Source: Saccharopolyspora rosea
GTDB taxonomy: Bacteria; Actinomycetota; Actinomycetes; Mycobacteriales; Pseudonocardiaceae
DNA length: 64,000 nt
Reading direction: 5' to 3'
Assembly: GCF_025643595.1 (NCBI RefSeq)
Contig: NZ_CP102826.1
Location: forward strand, 5,766,001-5,830,000
A program made the position numbers and the translations under genes. Below, piece by piece: positions 17,615-25,466 of this stretch (positions are counted from its first letter, which is position 1; each line of letters opens with the position of its first letter). Under the pieces are notes generated by a model. The model ran no database searches. It worked only from the letters and a program-made list of their open reading frames with translations, and was not told where the DNA came from.

Positions 17615-19018
17615 TCAGTCCAGGTCGTCGTGGCGCATCAGCTGGCGGCCGGCCTCGGTCAGCGAACCGGACAGCGACGGGTACACCGAGAAGGTGTTCG
17701 CCAGGTTGTCCACGGTGACCTGGTTCTGGACCGCGAGCGCGATCGGCAGGATCAGTTCGCTGGCATTGGGCGCGACCACCACGCCGCCCACGACCACCCC
17801 GGTCTGCGGACGGCAGAACACCTTGAGGAAGCCGCGGCGCAGCCCCTCCATCTTCGCGCGCGCGTTGGTCGCCAGCGGCATCATCACCGTCCGCGCGGGC
17901 ACCTCACCGGAGTCGATGGCCTGCTGGCTGATCCCGACCGTGGCGATCTCCGGATGCGTGAACACGTTCGCCGCGACGGTCTTGAGCTTGATCGGCGTGA
18001 CGCCCTCACCGAGCGCGTGCCACATCGCGATGCGCCCCTGCATCCCCGCCACCGACGCCAGCAGCAGCACGCCGGTGCAGTCACCGGCCGCGTAGATGCC
18101 GTGCACGCCCGTGCGCGAGACCCGGTCGACCGGGATGTAACCCCGCCGGTCGGGTTCGATGCCGACCCGCTCCAGGCCGATGTCCTCGGTGTTCGGCACC
18201 GAGCCGACGGTCATCAGCGCGTGGCTGGCCTCGACGCGGCGGCCGTCGGCGAGGTGGATCAGCACCCCGGAGTCGGTGCGCTCCACCTTCTCCGCGCGGG
18301 CGTGCTTGACGACCTCGGTGCCGCGCTCGGCGAACACCTCCTCCAGCACCGCGGCCGCGTCGGCGTCCTCGTGCGGCAGCACGCGGTCCCGGCTGGAGAT
18401 CATGGTGACCTTCACACCCATCTCGGTGTAGGCGGAGGCGAACTCGACGCCGGTGACGCCGGAACCGATCACGGCCAGGTGCTCGGGCAGGTCCGGCAGG
18501 TCGTAGAGCTGCCGCCAGGTCAGGATCCGCTCGCCGTCGGGTTCGGCGCCCTTGAGGATGCGCGGGGTGGCACCCGTGGCGATCAGCACGACGTCGGCCA
18601 CCAGTTCCTCGGAGCCGCCGTCGGCGAGCTCGACGCCGACGCGGTGCTCGGCCATGCCCTTGGTGGGGTTGGTGAAGCGGGCCCGCCCGGCCAGGATCTG
18701 CACGCCTTCCCGGCGCACCCGGGAGCGGATGTCGGCGGACTGCGCCAGCGCCAGGCCCTTGACCCGGCCGTGCACCACGGCCACGTCGACGTCGGAGTCC
18801 TCGGTCTTGGTTCGGATGCCCAGTTCCCGGGCGTCCCGGAACGCCGACCTGGCGCCCGCGGAGGCGATGAAGGTCTTCGACGGCACGCAGTCGTACAGGA
18901 CGCAGGACCCGCCGAGGCCCTCCGGCTCGACCAGCGTGACGTCCGCGCCGTTCTGCGCCGCCACCAGCGCCGCTTCGTAGCCCGCCGGGCCGCCTCCCAT
19001 GATCACGATGCGGGTCAC
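17615..19018 (-). CDS. NAD(P)H-quinone dehydrogenase of the LpdA type (flavoprotein disulfide reductase family)
   Basis: A 467-residue two-dinucleotide-binding flavoprotein. The FAD motif is RIVIMGGGPAGYEAALVAA; a C-x4-C motif stands at GGSCVLYDCVPSKTF; NAD(P)H binding is at VIGSGVTGVEFASAY; the second FAD contact is GIYAAGDCTG. In true lipoamide dehydrogenases the C-terminus carries a catalytic His-Pro ... Glu (HPTLSE); here that region reads VYPSLSGSLTE, so the His is replaced by Tyr. This matches the LpdA branch of mycobacteria, which reduces quinones rather than lipoamide. GTG at 19018 follows GGGAGGAG, and the protein then starts right on the FAD fold. Confidence 0.85.
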   Translation of the reverse strand: MTRIVIMGGGPAGYEAALVAAQNGADVTLVEPEGLGGSCVLYDCVPSKTFIASAGARSAFRDARELGIRTKTEDSDVDVAVVHGRVKGLALAQSADIRSRVRREGVQILAGRARFTNPTKGMAEHRVGVELADGGSEELVADVVLIATGATPRILKGAEPDGERILTWRQLYDLPDLPEHLAVIGSGVTGVEFASAYTEMGVKVTMISSRDRVLPHEDADAAAVLEEVFAERGTEVVKHARAEKVERTDSGVLIHLADGRRVEASHALMTVGSVPNTEDIGLERVGIEPDRRGYIPVDRVSRTGVHGIYAAGDCTGVLLLASVAGMQGRIAMWHALGEGVTPIKLKTVAANVFTHPEIATVGISQQAIDSGEVPARTVMMPLATNARAKMEGLRRGFLKVFCRPQTGVVVGGVVVAPNASELILPIALAVQNQVTVDNLANTFSVYPSLSGSLTEAGRQLMRHDDLD

Positions 19019-19227
19019 TTCGCCGCTCCTCCCGGATCCGCCTGCCTTGTGGGCGCCGGAACCACCGTACGCTGCGCGGAGTTCGGCCAATTCGGGTGGT
19101 GCGCGCCATGGCGGCACCCGCGTTCCGCCGCACTCTCGTTGCCGGTCCCCGCCCGGGTTGTCCGGTACCCACTCTCGCGACGCCGTCCGGTCCGCTCAAG
19201 GGCCTGTCGATCGCTACCCTGTGGGGC

Positions 19228-19680
19228 GTGCCTCTGTACGCCGCGTACGGGTCCAACATGGATCCGGCCCAGATGATGAAGCGCGCCCCGCACTCCCCGT
19301 TGGCGGGCACGGGCTGGCTGCAGGACTGGCGGTTGACCTTCGGCGGGGAGGACTACGGGTGGGAAGGCGCCCTGGCCACCATCGTCGAGCATCCCGGTGA
19401 GCAGGTGTTCTGCGTCCTCTACGACGTCGGCCCGCTGGACGAGCGGCAGCTCGACAGCTGGGAGGGCGCCGAGCTCGGGATGTACCGCAAGCTCCGGATG
19501 CGGGTGCAGACGCTGGACGGTCCGGTGCTCGCCTGGTTCTACGTGCTCGACGCCTACGAGGGCGGACTGCCCTCCGCCCGGTACCTCGGCGTGATGGCCG
19601 ATGCCGCCGAGGCGGCCGGGGCGCCCGAGGACTACGTGGAGAAGCTCCGCACCCGCCCGTGCCACAACGTCGGACCCTGA
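19228..19680 (+). CDS. Gamma-glutamylcyclotransferase-like protein
   Basis: A 150-residue protein of the GGCT/AIG2 fold. It opens with LYAAYGSNMDPAQM, which holds the YGSN substrate loop, and continues with GEQVFCVLYDVGPLDERQLDSWEG, where an acidic residue usually acts as the catalytic base. LAWFYVLDAYEGG is the next family strand. These proteins remove 5-oxoproline from gamma-glutamyl peptides or amines; the substrate here is unknown. A TACCCT box at 19215-19220 lies seven bases before the GTG, so the message may be leaderless. The frame is open upstream to 19096 but that stretch is not conserved. Confidence 0.8.
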   Translation: MPLYAAYGSNMDPAQMMKRAPHSPLAGTGWLQDWRLTFGGEDYGWEGALATIVEHPGEQVFCVLYDVGPLDERQLDSWEGAELGMYRKLRMRVQTLDGPVLAWFYVLDAYEGGLPSARYLGVMADAAEAAGAPEDYVEKLRTRPCHNVGP

Positions 19681-19718
19681 CCGGCATGTGACGACCGGCC
19701 CGGAAATCACGCGGAACG

Positions 19719-19731
19719 TGTGATAATCACT
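19719..19731 (+). promoter_or_regulatory. Candidate operator of the second DeoR regulator
   Basis: GTGAT-A-ATCAC at 19720-19730 is a perfect odd palindrome 28 bp before the regulator start. A near copy, TGTGATAACCGCT, stands at 22937-22949 in front of the divergent kinase and HAD genes, so TGTGATAA may be the half-site this regulator reads. Confidence 0.5.
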
Positions 19732-19758
19732 CCCCGAAGCACAAGCGAGGGGGTGTTC

Positions 19759-20547
19759 GTGGCCGAGGGCAACGGCGCGCCGGCGAGCCAGCAGGAACGG
19801 CGCGACCAGATCCGCCAGGAGGTGCTGGCCAGCGGCTTCGTCCGCATCGAGCAGCTGGCCGCGGAGCACGGCGTCAGCGGCATGACCATCCACCGCGACC
19901 TCGACGTGCTGGAGCGGCAGGGGTGGCTGCGCAAGGTCCGCGGCGGGGCGATGTCCACCCCGACCGCGCTGCTGGAGACCTCGGTGCGGGCCCGCATCGC
20001 GGACGCGGCGGACGAGAAGGCGCGCATCGCCGAGCACGCCGTCCGGCACGCAGCCGCCGGGCAGGTGGTGGCGCTCGATGACAGCACGAGCGCGCTGGCC
20101 GTCGCGGAACGGCTCGCACCACTGGGCCCGTTGACCGTGGTGAGCAACTTCCTGTCCGTGATCAACCTGCTCAGCGGCGAGCCCGGCCTGCACCTGATCG
20201 GCCTCGGCGGCGACTACCAGCCCTCCTACGACGCGTTCCTCGGCCTGCACACCGCGGACATGGCACGGCGGATGCGCTCGGACGTGCTGTTCATGTCGAC
20301 GACGGCGGTCGTCGGCGGCCATTGCCTGCACCGCTCGCAGGAGACGATCCAGGTCAAGCGCGCGCTGATGGAGACGACCGCGAAGCGGGTGCTGCTGCTC
20401 GACCACTCCAAGTTCGAGCGCCGCGCCGTGCACGAGCTGGCCCCGCTGACCGACTTCGACGTGGTGATCGTCGACCCGGGCACCCCGCAGGAGGTCCGCG
20501 ACGAGCTGCGCGCCGCCGGCGTGGCCCTGGAGGTCGCCGAGGGCTGA
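19759..20547 (+). CDS. DeoR-family transcriptional regulator of a sugar/polyol gene set
   Basis: A 262-residue DeoR regulator with the winged helix-turn-helix at about residues 10-60 (RRDQIRQEVLASGFVRIEQL, then SGMTIHRDLDVLERQGWL). The sensor domain carries VVALDDSTSALAVAERL, VVSNFLSVIN and LLLDHSKFERRAVHELAPL. It is 262 residues from the GTG at 19759, chosen because GAGGGGG lies six bases before it; the longer frame from 19720 would start within the putative operator. It is convergent with an FGGY kinase gene; a HAD phosphatase and a second kinase follow, which are its likely targets through the shared TGTGATAA motif. Confidence 0.85.
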   Translation: MAEGNGAPASQQERRDQIRQEVLASGFVRIEQLAAEHGVSGMTIHRDLDVLERQGWLRKVRGGAMSTPTALLETSVRARIADAADEKARIAEHAVRHAAAGQVVALDDSTSALAVAERLAPLGPLTVVSNFLSVINLLSGEPGLHLIGLGGDYQPSYDAFLGLHTADMARRMRSDVLFMSTTAVVGGHCLHRSQETIQVKRALMETTAKRVLLLDHSKFERRAVHELAPLTDFDVVIVDPGTPQEVRDELRAAGVALEVAEG

Positions 20548-20634
20548 GCGCCGCGGGCCGTCCTGACGAGGCGCGCCGGGCCGCGAGGGGCCGGTGCCGG
20601 GGGGAACGGCCCACCCGCTCCCCCGGGCCGAGCA

Positions 20635-20657
20635 CCGGTTCGAAGGCAGGCGGTCAG
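20635..20657 (-). repeat. Solo terminus (R5) of the dispersed intergenic element
   Basis: Read on the minus strand, CTGACCGCCTGCCTTCGAAC and the following CGG align with the left end of copy 2 at 24477 (CTGAGTGCCCTTCTTTGAAC, CGG). As in the full copies, the CTGA supplies the stop codon of the adjacent gene. No core follows, so this is a fragment or a decayed copy. Confidence 0.5.
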
Positions 20658-22087
20658 ACCCAGCCGCGCGACCGCAGTTCGTCGAGGAACCCGCGGTAGC
20701 CCTCGTCCAACCGCGCCACCTCCGCCGCCGTCGGCTCGATCCGCTCACCTTCCGGGACCATCGCCGCCGCGGCGCTGCTCAGGTCCGGATAGGTGGAACC
20801 GCTGGCGGCGAGCAGTGCCGCGCCCAGCGCGGTCCCCGCGCCCAGCACCCGGATGACCTCGGTGTTCAGCACCGAAGCGCGGATGGAGCACCACGCGGCG
20901 CTGCGCGCCCCGCCACCGGCCGTGCGCACCGGTCCGGAGGCCGGCGCACCGAGATCGGCCAGCCGCTCCAGCGCCAGCCGCTCGCAGTATGCGACGCCTT
21001 CCAGTCGGGACCGGTACTCGTCCACGTCGTCCTCCGGGACTCCCAGCAGGAACCGGGCCGCATCCGGGGCGAGGAACGGGAAGCGCTCGCCCTCACCGCG
21101 CAGCGGGTACTGCACGACGGTGGACGGGCCCCGCTCCAGGGCCGCCGCGTCCAGCCCCGACAGCTCAGCGGGGTCCACATCGGACAGTGCGGATCCGCCG
21201 ATGTTGGCCGCGCCGCCGGGCAACCAGACGCCGTCCGGGTGCAGGTGGCTGTAGACGGCTCCGGCCGGGTCGTGCACCAGCTCCTTCGAGACGCCCTTGA
21301 GCACCAGCGTGGTGCCGATGACGGTCACGAACTGCCCGACGTCGACCGCACCGCACGCCAACTGCCCGGCGCAGCCATCCGTCATACCGGCGCGCACCGC
21401 GCAGCCGACCGGGAGTCCGGTCTGCTCAGCGGCCGCTCCGCTCACCACGCCGAGCACGGACGTGGGGCGGACGACCGCCGGCAACAGCCGCTCCGGCACG
21501 GCGAGCGCGTCGAAGACCTCGGGCGCCCACTCCCCGGCCACCGCGTCGTACCCGCTCTTGAGCGCGTGGCTGGAGTCGGCGGCGACCGGGTGCCCGGTCA
21601 GCTTCCACGCGACGAGGTCCGGGGTGTGGCAGACCTGGACCGCGTCGTCCGGGAGGTGCCGGGCCAACCATCCGATCCGAGCCAGCCCGGACCCCGCCGA
21701 GGGCGTGATGCCGGTGCGCTGCCAGCGGTCGGCCCCGACCCGAGCCGCCGTGCGCGCCTCGTCCTCGGCGCGCCGGTCGTCGTACATCAGGGCCGGTCCG
21801 ACGGGTTCGGCGGCGCCGTCGACCAGCACGACCGTGCCCGAGGTGGCCGAGATCGCCAGCGCGGTGATCTCGGCGGCACGCGACCCGAGCGCCGCGGTGC
21901 ACTCGGCGAGGCAGTCGCGGACCGCGGGCCACCACGTCCCGGCGTCCTGCTCGGACCGCCCGCCACCGGGCCGTTCCGGCTGCGGGAGCGGTCTGGACGC
22001 CGCCGCGACCACCGCTCCCGCCGGGTCGTGCACCTGCACCCGGACGTTCGCGGTCGCGATGTCGACACCCGCGACGAGCTCGCTCAT
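20654..22087 (-). CDS. FGGY-family carbohydrate kinase (xylulokinase-like)
   Basis: A 477-residue FGGY kinase. It starts AGVDIATANVRVQVHDPAG, the phosphate-1 loop; then DDRRAEDEARTAARVG, GMTDGCAGQLACGAVDVGQF (substrate/ADP region) and GTTLVLKGVS. Near the end RTAGGGARSAAWCSIRASVL and GAGTALGAALLA form the adenosine-binding part. It would phosphorylate a keto-sugar or polyol; the exact substrate cannot be read from the sequence. It is 46 bp after the HAD gene on the same strand, so they are probably one operon. The last codon region carries a fragment of the intergenic element (R5). Confidence 0.88.
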   Translation of the reverse strand: MSELVAGVDIATANVRVQVHDPAGAVVAAASRPLPQPERPGGGRSEQDAGTWWPAVRDCLAECTAALGSRAAEITALAISATSGTVVLVDGAAEPVGPALMYDDRRAEDEARTAARVGADRWQRTGITPSAGSGLARIGWLARHLPDDAVQVCHTPDLVAWKLTGHPVAADSSHALKSGYDAVAGEWAPEVFDALAVPERLLPAVVRPTSVLGVVSGAAAEQTGLPVGCAVRAGMTDGCAGQLACGAVDVGQFVTVIGTTLVLKGVSKELVHDPAGAVYSHLHPDGVWLPGGAANIGGSALSDVDPAELSGLDAAALERGPSTVVQYPLRGEGERFPFLAPDAARFLLGVPEDDVDEYRSRLEGVAYCERLALERLADLGAPASGPVRTAGGGARSAAWCSIRASVLNTEVIRVLGAGTALGAALLAASGSTYPDLSSAAAAMVPEGERIEPTAAEVARLDEGYRGFLDELRSRGWV

Positions 22088-22133
22088 GACACCTCCCAGT
22101 TGCGCCGGGCCGTCGGGCGCCCGGATCTCGACC

Positions 22134-22841
22134 TCACCGCCTGCCCTGCAGCCGGTCCAACGCCTCCGGCAGCTCGGCCAGCGAGCGCACCGCGACGTCC
22201 GGCTCGGCGAGCTGCTCCGGGGTCGGGGCGGGCGGGGCCTCACCGCGCACCACCCACACCGTGCGCAGCCCGACCCGGTGGGCGCCCCGCACGTCGGTGT
22301 CGAGCCGGTTGCCGACGTGGACGGCGTGCTTCGGCTCGACTCCGGCTTCGCGCAACGCGTGCTCGAAGATCCGCGGATCGGGCTTCTCGGCCCCCACGAC
22401 CTCGGAGACGGCCCAGACGTCGATGTGGTCGGCGACGCCGTCGCGGCGCAGCGCGTCCACCACGACTCCCCGCTGGTTCGCCACGATCGCCAGCGTGTAG
22501 CGGCCGGACAGCTCCCGCAGCGTCGGCAGCACGTCGGAGTACAGCGCCGACGGCGGGTAGACCCAGTACCGCTCGGCGCGTTCGGACAACCGCTGCCGGT
22601 CCTCCGGGGTGAGGAAGCGCTCGGCGATGGCGGTGCGCAGCGAGCCGCCCTGGGCCTGCCTGCGTTCGTCGTAGACCTGCTGGAACTCGTCCTCGTCGAC
22701 GGACCTGCCCTCCTCGGCGGCGAGTTCGCGCGTGGCGCGCAGCAGCGCGTCGCGGTAGGTCGCGTCGTCGTAGATGGGGCCGCCGACGTCGAGCAGCACG
22801 AGGTCGATCCGCTCGGCTGCGGAGCCAGGTTGAGCCGACAC
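22134..22841 (-). CDS. HAD-superfamily phosphatase
   Basis: A 235-residue HAD hydrolase: motif I LLDVGGPIYDD (D18, where the second Asp of DxD is Gly-Gly-spaced as in some HAD branches), motif II around TLAIVANQRG, motif III Lys in EVVGAEKPDPRIFE, motif IV GNRLDTDVRGAHRVG. A helical cap of about 70 residues lies between motifs I and II. It would dephosphorylate a small phosphate ester in the cytoplasm, perhaps a stalled sugar phosphate made by the neighbouring kinases; that is inference. It is the first gene of a two-gene operon and is divergent from the second kinase. Confidence 0.87.
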   Translation of the reverse strand: MSAQPGSAAERIDLVLLDVGGPIYDDATYRDALLRATRELAAEEGRSVDEDEFQQVYDERRQAQGGSLRTAIAERFLTPEDRQRLSERAERYWVYPPSALYSDVLPTLRELSGRYTLAIVANQRGVVVDALRRDGVADHIDVWAVSEVVGAEKPDPRIFEHALREAGVEPKHAVHVGNRLDTDVRGAHRVGLRTVWVVRGEAPPAPTPEQLAEPDVAVRSLAELPEALDRLQGRR

Positions 22842-23002
22842 GTCGCGTCCTTTCGGCAGTGGTCCCGGGCCGGGACCGGTATGTCACATCCTACCTCCAA
22901 AATAACACCAATCTTGAAATTTCTAACAGCAAATGCTGTGATAACCGCTGGGTGGTCCGGCAGCGGGGTCGGCCACGCAGGTGTGACCAGGAAGGATCGG
23001 TC
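22842..23002. promoter_or_regulatory. Divergent control region of the HAD/kinase and kinase operons
   Basis: This 161-bp region is the most AT-rich in the neighbourhood (22890-22945). It holds a perfect palindrome ACAGCA-AA-TGCTGT at 22926-22939, overlapping TGTGATAACCGCT at 22937-22949, which resembles the palindrome upstream of the DeoR gene at 19719. AGGAAGGA at 22989-22996 is the ribosome site of the next gene. Confidence 0.55.
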
Positions 23003-24478
23003 GTGATCACGATCGGCATCGACGCCGGGACGTCCGTGGTGAAGAGCGTCGCCTACGCCTCGGACGGCACCGAACTGGCCGTGGTGCGCCGCCCCACCAA
23101 GGTCGAGCACCCGCGCCCCGGATGGGCCGAGCAGGACATGGACGAGGTCTGGCAGGCCGTGGCGGGCACGATCAACGAGCTCGTCGCCGAAGTCGGCTCC
23201 GACGTCGGAGCCTTGTCCGTCACGGCGCAGGGCGACGGCTGCTGGTTGGTGGACTCCGACGGGCGGCCGACCGGACCCGCCATGCTGTGGAACGACGCCC
23301 GGTCCGCCCCGATCGCGGCGCGCTGGGCCGAGTCCGGCCTGCTCGACGAGCTGTTCCGGATCAACGGATCGGTGGGCTTCGCCGGCCTCCCGCACGCCCA
23401 GCTGACCTGGCTGGCCGAGCACGCCCCCGCCCGAGTCGAAGCCGCCTCGGCGGTGCTGTCCTGCGGCGGCTGGCTCTACCGGTGCCTGACCGGCCGCACC
23501 GCGTGGGACGTCTCGGAGGCGTCCAATCCCTTCCTCGACGCGCGCACCGGCGAGTACTCCGAACAGGTCCTCGACGACCTCGGGCTGGGCTGGGCGCGCA
23601 GGCTGCTCCCGGAGGTCGTCGACGGTGCGGGACGCGTGGCACCGCTGCGGGAGTGCGCCGCGCGGCTGCTGGGGCTCGAACCCGGGACGCCGGTGGTGCT
23701 CGCCGCGTACGACGTGGTGTCCACCGCGATCGGCGCCGGTGTCACCGACCCCGGGCAGGCGTGCACCATCCTCGGCACGACCATCTGCACCGAGGTGATC
23801 AGCGACGACCCGCGGCTGGAACGCGCGCCGGTCGGGATGTCGCTGCGCACCCCCGCTCGCGGGCGGTGGATGCTGGCCAGCGCGACGCTCGCGGGCACCG
23901 AGGTCGTCGAGTGGGCGTGCCGGATGCTCGGGCTGCCCAATCCGGAGAACCTCACCGAACTCGCCGAACACGCCGACCCCGGCAGCAAGGGCCTGCTGAT
24001 GCTGCCCTACCTGTCCCCGGGCGGTGAGCGGGCGCCGTTCTACGACCCGACCGCGCGCGGCAGCCTGCACGGGCTGAGCCTCGAACACGGGCCGGCCGAG
24101 ATCGCGCGCGCCTGCCTGGAAGGGCTGGCCATGGTCATCCGCGACTGCCTGCGCGCCAGCGCGGCGGATCCCACCGAACTGCGGCTCACCGGCGGCGGCG
24201 CGGCGAACCCGCTGTGGCGCCGGGTGATCGCGGACGTCACCGGACTGCCGGTGGTGCGCACCACCGACGCCCAGGCCGGAGCGCGCGGCGCGGCGGTCAC
24301 CGCGCACGCCGTCCTCGAAGGGCGCGGCATCGCCGAAGTCGCCGCCGACCTGGTCGGCACCTCCGAGCCCGTCCGGCCGACCGAGGCGAACCGGGCGACC
24401 TACGAGGACGCGTACGCCCGGTTCGTCGAAGCGAGGACGTCGGCCCAGGCCGCGCACTGGTTCCGCCCCGCGCACTGA
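23003..24478 (+). CDS. FGGY-family carbohydrate kinase (erythritol/xylulose-kinase-like)
   Basis: A 491-residue FGGY kinase. ITIGIDAGTSVVKSVAYASD is the phosphate loop, followed by GWAEQDMDEVWQAV, SVTAQGDGCWLVDSDG and WNDARS, which place it near the erythritol kinase/L-xylulokinase branch. The C-terminal ATPase domain has CTILGTTICTEV, YLSPGGERAPFYDP and LTGGGAANPLWRRVIADV. It would phosphorylate a polyol or ketose after uptake; no transporter or dehydrogenase lies beside it to fix the substrate. The GTG start follows AGGAAGGA. Its stop codon TGA lies in the left terminus of intergenic element copy 2. Confidence 0.87.
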   Translation: MITIGIDAGTSVVKSVAYASDGTELAVVRRPTKVEHPRPGWAEQDMDEVWQAVAGTINELVAEVGSDVGALSVTAQGDGCWLVDSDGRPTGPAMLWNDARSAPIAARWAESGLLDELFRINGSVGFAGLPHAQLTWLAEHAPARVEAASAVLSCGGWLYRCLTGRTAWDVSEASNPFLDARTGEYSEQVLDDLGLGWARRLLPEVVDGAGRVAPLRECAARLLGLEPGTPVVLAAYDVVSTAIGAGVTDPGQACTILGTTICTEVISDDPRLERAPVGMSLRTPARGRWMLASATLAGTEVVEWACRMLGLPNPENLTELAEHADPGSKGLLMLPYLSPGGERAPFYDPTARGSLHGLSLEHGPAEIARACLEGLAMVIRDCLRASAADPTELRLTGGGAANPLWRRVIADVTGLPVVRTTDAQAGARGAAVTAHAVLEGRGIAEVAADLVGTSEPVRPTEANRATYEDAYARFVEARTSAQAAHWFRPAH

Positions 24479-24716
24479 GTGCCCTTCTTTGAACCGGTCC
24501 GTAAGGACGACGGCAAGGAGAGCTAGCCGCCCTTCTCTCTTTCGGTGAGTGATCTTGCAACCCGCACCGCCGCGGGTTCTCAGCGGTCGTCTCGCGAGGA
24601 CAGCCCCGACGCCGTGTATTGGGCATACATCAGGAGGGGCTTCCGCAGTCGAGACGGCCGCTGAGGTTCCGCTCCCGGCACCGCCACGCACAACGAGTTC
24701 GAAGACAGGCTCTGAG
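24476..24716 (+). repeat. Dispersed intergenic element, copy 2 (R2), with nested insertion
   Basis: Terminal inverted repeats are CTGAGTGCCCTTCTTTGAAC at the left and TTCGAAGACAGGCTCTGAG at 24698-24716, whose complement begins CTCAGAGCCTGTCTTCGAA. Between them are TCTCTTTCGGTGAG, CAACCCGCACCGCC and, after the nested insertion, ACGCACAACGAG. The TGA stop of the kinase is part of the left repeat. The element separates the kinase from the 3' end of a shortened AbiEi-like gene read from the other strand. Confidence 0.8.
24572..24685 (+). repeat. Nested insertion inside R2, flanked by GCACCGCC direct repeats
   Basis: GCACCGCC stands at 24564-24571 and 24678-24685. The 106-bp insert has imperfect inverted ends GCGGGTTCTCAGCGG (24572-24586) and CCGCTGAGGTTCCGC (24658-24672) and shares the GTGTATTGGGCATACAT block with the larger insert in R1. 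It sits at exactly the same point of the host element as in R1. Confidence 0.65.
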
Positions 24717-24726
24717 TGGGGCGTCG

Positions 24727-25398
24727 TCACCGCGCACCTCCCACCGGCTCGGCCTCCTCGGCCGACGACGGTGACCAGGCGAGTTCGAGCAGGGCTGCCG
24801 CGCGACGGGTGCCGCGCCGGTCCCGCCGCCGCGCCAGCCGTTCCGCGACCAGCCACCGGAAGTGCTCCGCGTTGCCCGCGAGCTCGTCGAGCGTCTGCTC
24901 CAGGCAGGCCAACGCCATCCGCTGCGGCCCGGTGCAGAGCAGTTCGGCGGTGGCGAAGTCCAGCGCGTGGACCCGCAGACCGTCGAGTTCGACCACGTCG
25001 GACTCGCGGATCCACGCCTGGTGGAACACCAGGTCCGCGGTGGACCGGCGTTCCCGGTCGTACGGGATGGTCACGTGGACGGCGTCGTCGCGAGCGGCCG
25101 TGCAGCCGTGCATCGCGACAGCGGTCACTCCGGACAGCACCGCGTGGGGACCGGCGCGCAGCAGGGCGGCGGCCGCGCGGGTGCGCCGGTCCTCGGCGAA
25201 CTGAGCGGGCACCACCACCCCGGACCACAGCTCGGTCCAGGTGCCGTCGTCCAGCGCCGCGTCCAGTTCGGTGCGTCCGAGCAGCCGTTCGGCGTCGACG
25301 CGGGTCAGCGCCGCGTGCGAGGTGGGCGACCGGTCCGGCGGCACGCGGCTACCGGCCGCCGGTCGGTCCGTTTCGGGAAGAGCGATGTTCGTGGTCAC
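24727..25398 (-). CDS. AbiEi-like antitoxin-domain protein, apparently lacking its C-terminal DUF559 nuclease
   Basis: A 223-residue protein resembling the N-terminal part of actinobacterial AbiEi/DUF559 proteins: a winged-helix opening (ALTRVDAERLLGRTELDAAL), then LLRAGPHAVLSGVTAVAMHG, FHQAWIRESDVVELDGLRVH and ALDFATAELLC. In the longer relatives a DUF559 endonuclease-like domain follows the RRAxxALELA helix; here the protein stops soon after RRAAALLELAWSP. The stop lies 10 bp from the right end of repeat copy 2, so the insertion or a linked deletion may have removed the 3' part. No AbiEii toxin gene is adjacent. GTG start with AAGGG close by. Confidence 0.65.
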   Translation of the reverse strand: MTTNIALPETDRPAAGSRVPPDRSPTSHAALTRVDAERLLGRTELDAALDDGTWTELWSGVVVPAQFAEDRRTRAAAALLRAGPHAVLSGVTAVAMHGCTAARDDAVHVTIPYDRERRSTADLVFHQAWIRESDVVELDGLRVHALDFATAELLCTGPQRMALACLEQTLDELAGNAEHFRWLVAERLARRRDRRGTRRAAALLELAWSPSSAEEAEPVGGAR

Positions 25399-25466
25399 GC
25401 CCTTGAAGAGCAGCGAACCCCGCGCTCAGATCCAGCCCGCTCCCGGATACACCTCGATCAGGTGGT

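Noticed and set aside
17615-19018. Lipoamide dehydrogenase (E3) assignment
   Set aside because: The C-terminal catalytic His is missing and no 2-oxoacid dehydrogenase genes are nearby.
20654-25228. A 1524-codon minus-strand frame across several genes
   Set aside because: Only its last 478 codons are the kinase; the rest is antisense to other real genes or passes through the repeat and intergenic DNA without conserved sequence.
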